Shown here: one piece after another, positions 7,387 through 14,355 of the stretch | Layout: every line of letters begins with the position of its first letter | Numbering within the stretch: position 1 is the stretch's first letter | Source: Pelomonas sp036404855 | GTDB taxonomy: Bacteria > Pseudomonadota > Gammaproteobacteria > Burkholderiales > Burkholderiaceae_C | DNA: 19,121 nt | Direction: 5' to 3' | Assembly: GCF_036404855.1 (NCBI RefSeq) | Contig: NZ_DASWYS010000145.1 | Span: 1 to 19,121, forward strand | Position numbers and translations under genes: made by a program | The notes under the pieces: generated by a model | Database searches by the model: none | What the model saw: the letters and a program-made list of their open reading frames with translations, nothing else | Told to the model about the DNA's origin: nothing

Positions 7387-7647
7387 ATGGAAGCCACCGT
7401 TGCCGAGCGCGGGCAGATCACGCTGCCCAAAGCCGTCCGAGACGCCCTCGGCCTGACCAAGGGCACGACGCTCAAGGTCGAACTGGACGGTGGCCGCATC
7501 ATCCTGCGCAAGGACGTGGGCGACGCCCTGTCCAAGATGCGCGGGCGCATCAAGCTGCCTGAAGGCACGACCACCGATGACGTGATGCGCGAACTGCGCG
7601 GCCGCGCACCGGGCGACCCCTACCCACCGCCGGAGGAAGCTGCTTGA
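7387..7647 (+). CDS. vapB: VapB-type antitoxin, AbrB/SpoVT DNA-binding fold
   Basis: An 86-residue antitoxin. Residues 1-45 form the swapped-hairpin AbrB domain (VAERGQITLPKAVRDALGL, GTTLKVELDGGRIILRK). The acidic, proline-rich C-terminus (about 50-86) is the usual toxin-binding tail. It would neutralise the PIN toxin encoded next and repress the module through the upstream operator. GGAGG at 7378-7382 precedes the ATG by 4 nt. Its stop overlaps the toxin start by 4 nt. Confidence 0.88.
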   Translation: MEATVAERGQITLPKAVRDALGLTKGTTLKVELDGGRIILRKDVGDALSKMRGRIKLPEGTTTDDVMRELRGRAPGDPYPPPEEAA

Positions 7648-8054
7648 TCGCAGTCGACACCTCCATCCTCGTCGACTACATCGGCGACGGCCCGTCCGCG
7701 GACGAGGCCGAGCAACTGCTGCGCAGCGCGCTCTCGACCGGCCCGGTCGTGGCCTGCGAGGTGGTGGTCAGCGAGGTGGTGGCCGGCCTGGGCCACAGCG
7801 ACATCGTGCTTGAAACGCTCGAAGCCATCGGCATTGGCTTCTCGCCACTGGAGTTGCGCGCTGCCCTGCGCGCCGGCGAGATGCAGCGCCGCTACCGCCA
7901 GCGTCTGCCGGCCAGCGCCGACGCCAAGCGCTCCGTTCCCGATTTCCTCATCGGCGCGCATGCCCTGCTGCAATGCCAGGGCCTGATCACCCGCGACGCC
8001 GGTTTCTTCCGCGACTACTTCAAGGGCCTGCGCGTCATCGCGCCCAGGTCCTGA
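7644..8054 (+). CDS. vapC: VapC-type PIN-domain ribonuclease toxin
   Basis: A 136-residue PIN-domain protein. The acidic catalytic set is visible: D5 (AVDTSILVDY), E44 (VVVSEVVAG), D100 (VPDFLIGAHA) and D118 (TRDAGFF). VapC toxins cut specific RNAs, commonly initiator tRNA or rRNA; the target here is unknown. The TTG start at 7644 is supported by GGAGG at 7632-7636 seven bases upstream and by the 4-nt TTGA overlap with the vapB stop, a typical coupled antitoxin-toxin arrangement. All catalytic residues are present, so it is probably active. acnB begins 33 nt later. Confidence 0.88.
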   Translation: MIAVDTSILVDYIGDGPSADEAEQLLRSALSTGPVVACEVVVSEVVAGLGHSDIVLETLEAIGIGFSPLELRAALRAGEMQRRYRQRLPASADAKRSVPDFLIGAHALLQCQGLITRDAGFFRDYFKGLRVIAPRS

Positions 8055-8087
8055 GTCCGTTTTCATCCCCGTTCCAGGAGTTCCCTC

Positions 8088-10679
8088 ATGCTCACCGCCT
8101 ACCGCCAACACGTCGCCGAACGCGCCGCCCTTGGTATCCCGCCTCTCGCACTGGACGCCAAGCAGGTCGCCGAGCTGATCGAGCTGATCAAGAACCCGCC
8201 GGCCGGCGAGGACGCGTTCCTGCTGGACCTGCTGACCCACCGTGTGCCCCCGGGTGTGGACGACGCTGCCAAGGTCAAGGCCTCGTTCCTGGCCGCCGTC
8301 GCCCACGGCGACGTCAAGGTCGGCCTGATCTCAAAGGCCAAGGCCACCGAGCTGCTGGGCACCATGGTGGGCGGCTACAACGTCCATCCGCTGATCGAGC
8401 TGCTGGACGACGCCGAAGTCGCCAGCGTGGCCGCTGCAGGCCTGAAGAAGACGCTGTTGATGTTCGACTACTTCAACGACGTCGCCACCAAGGCCAAGGC
8501 CGGCAACGCCAAGGCCAAGGAAGTGATGCAGTCGTGGGCCGATGCCGAGTGGTTCACCTCGCGCCCTGAGGTCGGGAAGAAGATCACCGTCACCGTCTTC
8601 AAGGTGCCTGGCGAGACCAACACCGACGACCTGTCCCCCGCCCCCGACGCCTGGAGCCGCCCGGACATCCCGCTGCATTACCTGGCCATGCTGAAGAACA
8701 CCCGCTCCGATGCGGCCTTCAAGCCCGAGGAAGACGGCAAGCGCGGCCCGATGCAGTTCATCGACGACCTGAAGAAGAAGGGCCATGTCGTGGCCTATGT
8801 CGGCGACGTTGTCGGCACCGGTTCCTCGCGCAAGTCCGCCACCAACTCGGTCATCTGGGCCACCGGCGAAGACATCCCCTTCGTGCCCAACAAGCGGTTC
8901 GGCGGCGTCACGCTGGGCGGCAAGATCGCTCCCATTTTCTTCAACACGCAGGAAGACTCCGGCTCGCTGCCGATCGAGGTGGACGTCTCCAAGCTGGAAA
9001 TGGGTGACGTCATCGACGTGCTGCCCTATGACGGTAAGCTTGTGAAGAACGGCGAGACCGTCGCCGAGTTCAAGCTCAAGAGCGACGTGCTGTTCGACGA
9101 AGTGCGCGCCGGCGGCCGCATCAATCTCATCATCGGCCGCTCGCTGACCGCCAAGGCGCGCGAGTTCCTGGGCCTGCCCGCCTCCACCCAGTTCCGCCTG
9201 CCGCAGGCACCGGCGGCGTCGACCGCCGGCTTCACGCTGGCCCAGAAGATGGTCGGCCGCGCCGTGGGCCTGCCGGAAGGCCAGGGCGTGCGCCCGGGCA
9301 CGTACTGCGAACCCAAGATGACGACCGTCGGCTCGCAGGACACGACCGGCCCGATGACGCGCGACGAGCTGAAGGACCTGGCCTGCCTGGGCTTCTCGGC
9401 AGACCTGGTCATGCAGTCTTTCTGCCACACGGCCGCCTATCCGAAGCCCGTGGACGTCAAGACCCACCGTGAGCTGCCTGCCTTCATCAGCAACCGCGGC
9501 GGCGTGGCCCTGCGCCCTGGCGATGGCGTCATCCACAGCTGGCTGAACCGCCTGCTGCTGCCCGACACGGTCGGCACCGGCGGCGACTCGCACACCCGCT
9601 TCCCCATCGGCATCTCCTTCCCGGCCGGCTCCGGCCTGGTGGCCTTCGGCGCCGCCACCGGCGTGATGCCGCTGGACATGCCCGAATCGGTGCTGGTGCG
9701 CTTCAAGGGTGAGATGCAGCCCGGCGTGACGCTGCGCGACCTCGTGCATGCCATCCCGCTGTACGCCATCAAGGCGGGTCTGCTGACCGTCGCCAAGGCC
9801 GGCAAGAAGAACGTGTTCTCGGGCCGCATCCTGGAGATCGAGGGCCTGCCGGACCTGAAGGTCGAGCAAGCCTTCGAGCTGTCCGACGCCTCCGCCGAGC
9901 GCTCCGCCGCCGGTTGCACGATCAAGCTGAACCCGGCACCGATCAAGGAGTACCTGACCTCCAACATCGTGCTGATGAAGAACATGATCGCCGACGGCTA
10001 TGCCGACGCGAAGACGCTGCAGCGCCGTATCGAGAAGGTTGAGGCCTGGCTGGCCAAGCCCGACCTGCTGGAAGCCGACAAGGACGCCGAGTACGCTGCC
10101 ATCATCGAGATCGACCTGGCCGACATCAAGGAACCCATCCTCTGCTGCCCCAACGATCCGGACGATGCCAAGACGCTGTCCGACGTGGCCGGCACCAAGA
10201 TCGATGAGGCCTTCATCGGTTCGTGCATGACCAACATCGGCCACTTCCGCGCGGCGGCCAAGCTGCTGGGCGGCCAGCGCGACATCCCGGTCAAGCTGTG
10301 GGTCGCCCCGCCGACCAAGATGGACCAGAGCGAGCTGATCAAGGAAGGCCACTACGCCGCGTTCGGCACTGCCGGCGCCCGCACCGAGATGCCGGGCTGT
10401 AGCCTGTGCATGGGCAACCAGGCCCAGGTGCGCGAGGGCGCGACCGTCGTGTCCACGTCGACCCGCAACTTCCCGAACCGCCTGGGCAAGAACACCAATG
10501 TGTTCCTGGCCTCGGCCGAGCTGGCCGCCATCGCGTCCAAGCTGGGCAAGATCCCGACGGTGGCCGAGTACCACGACGCCATGGGCATCATCAACAAGGA
10601 TGCCGCCAGCGTGTACCGCTACATGAACTTCGACCAGATCGAGGAATACGCGGACGCCGCGAAGAGCGTGGCCGCCTGA
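8088..10679 (+). CDS. acnB: Aconitate hydratase B (bifunctional aconitase/2-methylisocitrate dehydratase)
   Basis: An 863-residue AcnB. It isomerises citrate to isocitrate and usually also hydrates 2-methylaconitate. Domain order is characteristic of AcnB: N-terminal HEAT-like helical domain (about 1-160), swivel domain (about 165-385, with the GTGSSRKSATNS motif), then the catalytic core. The 4Fe-4S ligands are C713 (IGSCMTNIGH), C771 and C774 (GCSLCMGNQ). Length matches E. coli AcnB (865). AGGAG at 8076-8080 sets the start. Only 33 nt separate it from vapC, and no promoter is visible there. Confidence 0.97.
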   Translation: MLTAYRQHVAERAALGIPPLALDAKQVAELIELIKNPPAGEDAFLLDLLTHRVPPGVDDAAKVKASFLAAVAHGDVKVGLISKAKATELLGTMVGGYNVHPLIELLDDAEVASVAAAGLKKTLLMFDYFNDVATKAKAGNAKAKEVMQSWADAEWFTSRPEVGKKITVTVFKVPGETNTDDLSPAPDAWSRPDIPLHYLAMLKNTRSDAAFKPEEDGKRGPMQFIDDLKKKGHVVAYVGDVVGTGSSRKSATNSVIWATGEDIPFVPNKRFGGVTLGGKIAPIFFNTQEDSGSLPIEVDVSKLEMGDVIDVLPYDGKLVKNGETVAEFKLKSDVLFDEVRAGGRINLIIGRSLTAKAREFLGLPASTQFRLPQAPAASTAGFTLAQKMVGRAVGLPEGQGVRPGTYCEPKMTTVGSQDTTGPMTRDELKDLACLGFSADLVMQSFCHTAAYPKPVDVKTHRELPAFISNRGGVALRPGDGVIHSWLNRLLLPDTVGTGGDSHTRFPIGISFPAGSGLVAFGAATGVMPLDMPESVLVRFKGEMQPGVTLRDLVHAIPLYAIKAGLLTVAKAGKKNVFSGRILEIEGLPDLKVEQAFELSDASAERSAAGCTIKLNPAPIKEYLTSNIVLMKNMIADGYADAKTLQRRIEKVEAWLAKPDLLEADKDAEYAAIIEIDLADIKEPILCCPNDPDDAKTLSDVAGTKIDEAFIGSCMTNIGHFRAAAKLLGGQRDIPVKLWVAPPTKMDQSELIKEGHYAAFGTAGARTEMPGCSLCMGNQAQVREGATVVSTSTRNFPNRLGKNTNVFLASAELAAIASKLGKIPTVAEYHDAMGIINKDAASVYRYMNFDQIEEYADAAKSVAA

Positions 10680-10694
10680 CGGCCCCTGCCCCTG

Positions 10695-10729
10695 AAAGCC
10701 CCCGCCGGCCCCCAGCCGGCGGGGGCTTT
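10695..10729 (+). terminator. Rho-independent terminator after acnB
   Basis: A perfect 15-bp stem: 10695-10709 (starting AAAGCCCCC) pairs with 10715-10729 (ending GGGGGCTTT) around a 5-nt loop. The U tract is short, but the stem is very stable and its A/T ends allow function in both directions. Confidence 0.85.
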
Positions 10730-10813
10730 CGTGCTTCCGGCCACAACCGGCTGTTACCTGCGGGCCGCGCCGTCTTCCCAGAATCGACGCTCCATCAACC
10801 CAAGGAGACGAAC

Positions 10814-11392
10814 ATGGGCAAGAAACTGCTTCTGCTGGCCGGCGACTACGTGGAGGACTACGAGATCATGGTGCCCTTCCAGGCGCTGCTGGCGGTGGGC
10901 CACCAGGTCGACGCCGTCTGCCCAGGCAAGAAGGCGGGCGATTTCGTGTTCACCGCCATCCACGACTTCGAAGGCGCCCAGACCTATTCCGAAAAGCCCG
11001 GCCACCGCTTCGTGCTCAACGCCAGCTTCGATGCCGTACAGGCCACCGACTACGACGGCCTGGTGATCCCCGGCGGTCGCGCCCCGGAGTACCTGCGCAC
11101 GGTGGCCGGCGTGCTGCCGCTGGTGCAGCACTTCGCCCAGGCCGGCAAGCCCATCGCGGCCATCTGCCACGGCGCTCAGCTGTTGGCCGCCGCGGGCGTC
11201 ATCCGCGGCAAGAAGGTTTCGGCCTACCCGGCCTGCGCCGCCGAGGTGGAGCTGGCGGGCGCCAGCTACGCCAGCATTCCCGTGGACCAGGCCGTCACCG
11301 ACGGCAATCTCGTCACGGCACCTGCCTGGCCGGCCCACCCTGCCTGGATCGCGCAGTTCCTGGCCGTGCTGGGCACGCGCATCAGCCACTGA
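10814..11392 (+). CDS. DJ-1/PfpI-family protein (glyoxalase III/deglycase-like)
   Basis: A 192-residue class I glutamine amidotransferase-like protein. The nucleophile elbow AICHGAQLLAAAG contains C118-H119, with an acidic partner in the N-terminal GDYVEDYE. The stretches CPGKKAGDF, TAIHDFEGAQTY and YDGLVIPGGRAPEYL are close to those of plant DJ-1D proteins, which have glyoxalase III activity, and to bacterial PfpI-type proteins. Methylglyoxal detoxification or protein deglycation is plausible but not shown. AAGGAG at 10802-10807 supports the start. It has its own 84-bp upstream region after the acnB terminator and may be cotranscribed with the next gene (32-nt gap). Confidence 0.88.
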   Translation: MGKKLLLLAGDYVEDYEIMVPFQALLAVGHQVDAVCPGKKAGDFVFTAIHDFEGAQTYSEKPGHRFVLNASFDAVQATDYDGLVIPGGRAPEYLRTVAGVLPLVQHFAQAGKPIAAICHGAQLLAAAGVIRGKKVSAYPACAAEVELAGASYASIPVDQAVTDGNLVTAPAWPAHPAWIAQFLAVLGTRISH

Positions 11393-11424
11393 GCGGCGCG
11401 CACAATGCCGCCAGGAGGTGTGCC

Positions 11425-11814
11425 ATGTGTCAGGTCTTCATCAGCGCCAACCCCGAATCCTACGAGTCGCGCACGCGCTCGGTACGCCTGCACGGCGTGG
11501 TCACCAGCATCCGCCTGGAGAACCTGCACTGGGAGGTGCTGGACGAGATCGCCGCGCGCGACGGCATGAGCGTCACGCTGCTGATCGAGAAGCTGTACGA
11601 CGAGCTGGTACAGGCGCGCGGCGCGGTTGGCAACTTTGCATCCTTCCTGCGCGTCTCGGCGCTGCGCTACATGGCGCTGCTGGCACGCCAGCGCATCCCG
11701 GCCGACCTGGGCGTGCCCATACGCTCGCTGGATCCCGCCGCCGTGCTGGCGGACCTGCCGCCCAGTTGGGCGCGCAGGCCGGACCGGGTGGAACTGCCAC
11801 GCGCCGGCGACTGA
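11425..11814 (+). CDS. Ribbon-helix-helix domain protein
   Basis: A 129-residue small protein. Residues about 17-62 (SRTRSVRLHGVVTSIRLE, HWEVLDEIAARDGMSVTLLIEKLYDEL) match the RHH_4-type ribbon-helix-helix fold: a basic beta strand followed by two helices. This suggests DNA binding as a dimer. Residues 65-90 are helical and the tail is Pro/Arg rich. The start is very well supported by AGGAGGTG at 11413-11420. It follows the DJ-1-like gene by 32 nt. No toxin gene is adjacent, so it is not an obvious antitoxin. Target unknown. Confidence 0.75.
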   Translation: MCQVFISANPESYESRTRSVRLHGVVTSIRLENLHWEVLDEIAARDGMSVTLLIEKLYDELVQARGAVGNFASFLRVSALRYMALLARQRIPADLGVPIRSLDPAAVLADLPPSWARRPDRVELPRAGD

Positions 11815-11821
11815 AAACACA

Positions 11822-11841
11822 CAGGGGCCTCGCGGCCCCTG
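11822..11841. terminator. Bidirectional hairpin between the RHH gene and gdhA
   Basis: CAGGGGCC (11822-11829) pairs with GGCCCCTG (11834-11841) around TCGC. Read on the minus strand it is followed by TGTGTTTT, so it should mainly terminate gdhA. It also lies 7 nt after the stop of the convergent plus-strand gene. A second GC palindrome, GCGCCCC-A-GGGGCGC, lies at 11859-11873. Confidence 0.75.
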
Positions 11842-11878
11842 CTTGCTGAACCTGCGGAGCGCCCCAGGGGCGCCCGGC

Positions 11879-13222
11879 TCACACCACGCCCTGGGCCAGC
11901 ATGGCGTCGGCCACCTTCACGAAGCCGGCCACGTTGGCGCCTGCGATGTAGCTGACGCTGCCATCGGGGCGCGTGCCGTGCTTCAGGCAGGCGGCATGGA
12001 TGCCCTGCATGATCTGCAGCAGCCGGGCATCCACCTCCTCACGCGTCCACGACAGGCGCATCGCGTTCTGGCTCATCTCCAGGCCCGACGTCGCCACGCC
12101 GCCAGCGTTGCTGGCCTTGCCCGGCGCGTAGAGCACACCCGCCGCCTCGAAGGCCTTGGCAGCCTCGATGGTCGCGGGCATGTTGGCGCCCTCGGCGACG
12201 CACAGCACGCCGTTGCCGATCAGCTTGGCGGCGTCCTGGGCGTCCAGCTCGTTCTGCGTCGCGCAGGGCAGCGCCACGTCCGCCGGCACATGCCAGGGGC
12301 GCATGCCGGCCTCGAAATGCGCCTGGGTCCGCCGCGCGTAATCGCTGACGCGGCCGTAGTGATGGTTCTTGACGTCCATGAGGATGGCCAGCTTCTCTGG
12401 CGTAAAGCCGGCCTCATCGACGACCGTGCCGCTGGAGTCCGACACCGTGACCACCTTGGCGCCCAGCTGCATCGCCTTCTCGACCGCGTACTGCGCCACG
12501 TTCCCCGACCCGGACACCGACACGCGCAGTCCCTCGAAGGAACGGCCACGGGTCTTGAGCATCTCCTGTGCAAAGTAAACAGTGCCGTAGCCGGTCGCCT
12601 CGGGGCGGATCAGGGAGCCGCCGAAGGCCAACCCCTTGCCCGTGAACACGCTGGCGGCACTGTTGGACAGCTTCTTGACCATGCCCGCCATGAAGCCCAC
12701 TTCCCGCCCACCCACGCCTATGTCGCCGGCCGGCACGTCGCTATCAGGGCCGACGTGACGGAACAGCTCGGTCGCAAAGGCCTGGCAGAAGCGCATGATC
12801 TCGGCCGGGCTCTTGCCCTTGGGGTCGAAGTCCGAGCCGCCCTTGCCGCCGCCCATGGGCAGCGTGGTCAGCGCATTCTTGAAGGTCTGCTCGAAGGCCA
12901 GGAACTTCAGCACGGACAGATTGACCGAAGGATGGAAGCGCAGACCGCCCTTGTAGGGCCCGATGGCCATGCTGTGCTGGATGCGGTAGCCGCGGTTGAC
13001 GTGCACGTCGCCATGATCGTCTAGCCAGGAGACACGGAACATCACGATGCGCTCAGGCTCCACCAGGCGGTCCAGCAGGCCCTGCTCCGCATAGCGCGGA
13101 TGCGTCTCGATGAAGGGCCACAGGCTTTCCATGACCTCGGTCACGGCCTGCAGGTACTCGGGCTGGCCGGGATTGCGGTGGGCGACATGCTCGAGGAATT
13201 GACCTAGGGACGCGTATTTCAT
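11879..13222 (-). CDS. gdhA: NADP-specific glutamate dehydrogenase
   Basis: A 447-residue hexameric-type glutamate dehydrogenase, the same length as E. coli GdhA. It aminates 2-oxoglutarate to glutamate, linking the TCA cycle to nitrogen assimilation. The substrate motif PYKGGLRFHPSVN and active-site lysine K127 in LPMGGGKGGSDFDPKGKS are intact. The Rossmann motif is SGSGNVAQYAVEKA. The start at 13222 (MKYASLGQFLEHV) matches the family; an open frame continues 14 codons upstream without family-like sequence, and no strong ribosome binding site is seen. Confidence 0.95.
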   Translation of the reverse strand: MKYASLGQFLEHVAHRNPGQPEYLQAVTEVMESLWPFIETHPRYAEQGLLDRLVEPERIVMFRVSWLDDHGDVHVNRGYRIQHSMAIGPYKGGLRFHPSVNLSVLKFLAFEQTFKNALTTLPMGGGKGGSDFDPKGKSPAEIMRFCQAFATELFRHVGPDSDVPAGDIGVGGREVGFMAGMVKKLSNSAASVFTGKGLAFGGSLIRPEATGYGTVYFAQEMLKTRGRSFEGLRVSVSGSGNVAQYAVEKAMQLGAKVVTVSDSSGTVVDEAGFTPEKLAILMDVKNHHYGRVSDYARRTQAHFEAGMRPWHVPADVALPCATQNELDAQDAAKLIGNGVLCVAEGANMPATIEAAKAFEAAGVLYAPGKASNAGGVATSGLEMSQNAMRLSWTREEVDARLLQIMQGIHAACLKHGTRPDGSVSYIAGANVAGFVKVADAMLAQGVV

Positions 13223-13391
13223 GGAAGCAGATCTCGGGACAGGAGGGGCGGAACGTCGCCACAACAGGCCGTCATGTTAAAAAGACATGAAGCCATGCAC
13301 CATCTTGGGTTGCCAACCCCGGTTTCGCACCAGAAATAGGCATCGCGGATCGCCTCCCGACAACCCTCAACTGTCGAAAACCACTCAACTC

Positions 13392-13417
13392 TGAACTTCG
13401 TTCATTCAAGTCTGAAC
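13392..13417. repeat. TGAAC/GTTCA half-site cluster, left copy
   Basis: TGAAC (13392-13396), GTTCA (13400-13404) and TGAAC (13413-13417) are spaced by 3 and 8 bp. The 18-bp part 13400-13417 matches, as an inverted repeat with one mismatch, 14054-14071 on the other side of the hipB/hipA remnant. Confidence 0.65.
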
Positions 13418-13576
13418 TTTTGGAGGTGGCGCCCGCCGGGCGCTCGGCCTGGCGGCGTTGGATGGGTGGGTGGCCGCGCCGGGCCTTCGGGTCGGCCGGT
13501 GGCGAAGGCGACGACGCGACGGAAGAAGCCCGCTGGCGGGGCGCTATGGGGCATCCTTCTCGTTGGGGCGGCCATG

Positions 13577-13620
13577 TTTGTGAATTTATGGTTTCACAAA
13601 TTGGCCAATATGTGTAATCT
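13577..13620 (+). promoter_or_regulatory. Promoter and dyad operator of the hipB-like gene
   Basis: A perfect 8-bp inverted repeat TTTGTGAA (13577-13584) / TTCACAAA (13593-13600) has an 8-bp spacer. Its right arm contains TTCACA (13593-13598), which pairs as a -35 with TAATCT (13615-13620) at 16 bp. The dyad is a natural site for autorepression by the HTH protein. The predicted start of transcription coincides with the ATG at 13627. Confidence 0.6.
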
Positions 13621-13626
13621 CTCTTT

Positions 13627-13953
13627 ATGCCAAGAGTCGCCGATTGCATCGCCTCGCTGCCTAGCTCCGTGCAGGTTTCCCTGGGAGTACTGGGGGAGCA
13701 CCTTCGCTTGGGCCGCAAGCGGCGCAAGGAATCCTTGCGCTCCTGGGCGCTGCGCATGAACGTGTCCGTGCCCACGCTGGCCGCGATGGAAAAAGGTGAT
13801 CCGCGCGTGAGCATGGGGGTCTACGCCACGGCCTTGTGGCTCGTGGGTCAGGATGACGCCTTGCGCCACCTGGCGGCCCCGGAGAGCGACGCGCAGGCCC
13901 TGGCCCAGGAAATCCTGGCGATCCAGAACAAGGGGAGGCGGCGCGATGGTTGA
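13627..13953 (+). CDS. HipB-like XRE-family helix-turn-helix repressor (orphan antitoxin)
   Basis: A 108-residue protein with an XRE/Cro-type HTH at about 20-75 (LGEHLRLGRKRRKESLRSWALRMNVSVPTLAAMEKGDPRVSMGVYATAL, given here in part as the helix residues SVPTLAAMEKG). The domain and the adjoining gene start identify it as the HipB partner of a HipA-family kinase toxin. HipB normally binds operators upstream of its own gene and holds HipA inactive. Here the downstream hipA is broken, so it is an orphan repressor. No ribosome binding site precedes the ATG, and the -10 ends 6 bp before it, suggesting a leaderless message. Confidence 0.75.
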   Translation: MPRVADCIASLPSSVQVSLGVLGEHLRLGRKRRKESLRSWALRMNVSVPTLAAMEKGDPRVSMGVYATALWLVGQDDALRHLAAPESDAQALAQEILAIQNKGRRRDG

Positions 13954-14038
13954 TGCCTACAAACCGCAAGACGCGATGAGCCTGTGGTGGCTGGGGGTGG
14001 GGCAGCAGAGCGCGCCGCGCTTGATCGGTCGCATCTGA
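13946..14038 (+). pseudogene. Truncated HipA-family kinase remnant (first 30 codons)
   Basis: The frame starts inside the end of the hipB-like gene (8-nt overlap) with a good ribosome binding site GGGGAGG at 13932-13938. It reads MVDAYKPQDAMSLWWLG and ends PRLIGRI before TGA. The overlap, the SLWWLG segment and PRLIG resemble the first strands of Burkholderiales HipA proteins, which are usually about 400 residues or more. Nothing resembling the rest of the kinase is seen in the next 300 bp, so the gene is interpreted as a deletion remnant. A short functional peptide is a less likely alternative. Confidence 0.5.
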
Positions 14039-14082
14039 ACGGAAACCGGGAACGTTCAGAGTTGAATGAACACCCGGTTCAG
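14035..14082. repeat. TGAAC/GTTCA half-site cluster, right copy, nested palindrome
   Basis: CTGAAC (14035-14040) pairs with GTTCAG (14077-14082); AACCGGG (14044-14050) with CCCGGTT (14073-14079); GTTCA (14054-14058) with TGAAC (14067-14071). The core 14054-14071 is the inverted counterpart of 13400-13417 (17 of 18 bases). The cluster starts within the stop of the hipA remnant. Confidence 0.65.
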
Positions 14083-14303
14083 GACTCGGCGAGCATGAGG
14101 CTCGCAAGCCCTTGATCGGGCTAGATTTCGGGCCGCGCGAAGTACAGAGATGGGCGGTTCTCGCCATCAACGTCGTGAGCGTCGATCACGACGCGGAGCA
14201 AGACACAGACTCGCGGTCCCCTTTTCTTTGCGGCTGGCGGCCACGGCTGGGGCGCCGGCAGTACGGATTGGGAGCTGGCGAGTACCCGTCGAACGCGCCA
14301 ACG
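14083..14303. other. Gene-free stretch between the hipA remnant and the rod-like gene
   Basis: No reading frame on either strand has recognisable family content, a good start site or both. I see no transposase remnant, RNA gene or further copy of the flanking half-sites. It is probably decayed accessory DNA. Confidence 0.5.
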
Positions 14304-14334
14304 AAAAAGCGGCCCGAGTTTCCTCAAGGCCGCT
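14304..14334 (-). terminator. Rho-independent terminator of the miniature rod-like gene
   Basis: On the minus strand AGCGGCC (14334-14328) pairs with GGCCGCT (14314-14308) around a 13-nt loop, followed directly by a T run (14308-14304). It sits 22 nt after the stop codon. Confidence 0.75.
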
Positions 14335-14355
14335 CGCGCGCAGGGAATGTCAGGC

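Larger units (their letters stand above)
13223..13626. other. Intergenic region between gdhA and hipB-like gene
   Basis: About 400 bp without a supportable gene. Next to gdhA is an inverted repeat TCATGT (13272-13277) / ACATGA (13285-13290) separated by seven A/T-rich bases. In the minus direction TAACAT inside it could be a weak -10 for gdhA. Further right are TGAAC/GTTCA half-sites (13392-13417), a hairpin GCGCCCG-C-CGGGCGC (13429-13443), a GC-rich stretch without recognisable coding content, and then the A/T-rich hipB promoter. Open frames here overlap hipB in another phase and were not accepted. Confidence 0.6.

Noticed and set aside
8331..10574. Long minus-strand open frame (747 codons) opposite acnB
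   Set aside because: Antisense shadow produced by high third-position GC in acnB; composition is not protein-like and no motif is recognisable.
13466..13759. Possible small membrane protein upstream of and overlapping hipB
   Set aside because: One hydrophobic stretch is present, but there is no ribosome binding site, the frame overlaps hipB by more than 130 bp in another phase, and its later part is clearly the shadow of hipB.
13383..14067. Integron-type attC recombination site
   Set aside because: Core-like ACTCAAC (13383-13389) and GTTGAAT (14061-14067) occur, but they lie about 680 bp apart without the required paired L boxes and compact hairpin.
14083..14303. Transposase remnant next to the hipA fragment
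   Set aside because: Six-frame reading shows no DDE-type or other transposase motif, and no target-site duplication could be identified.
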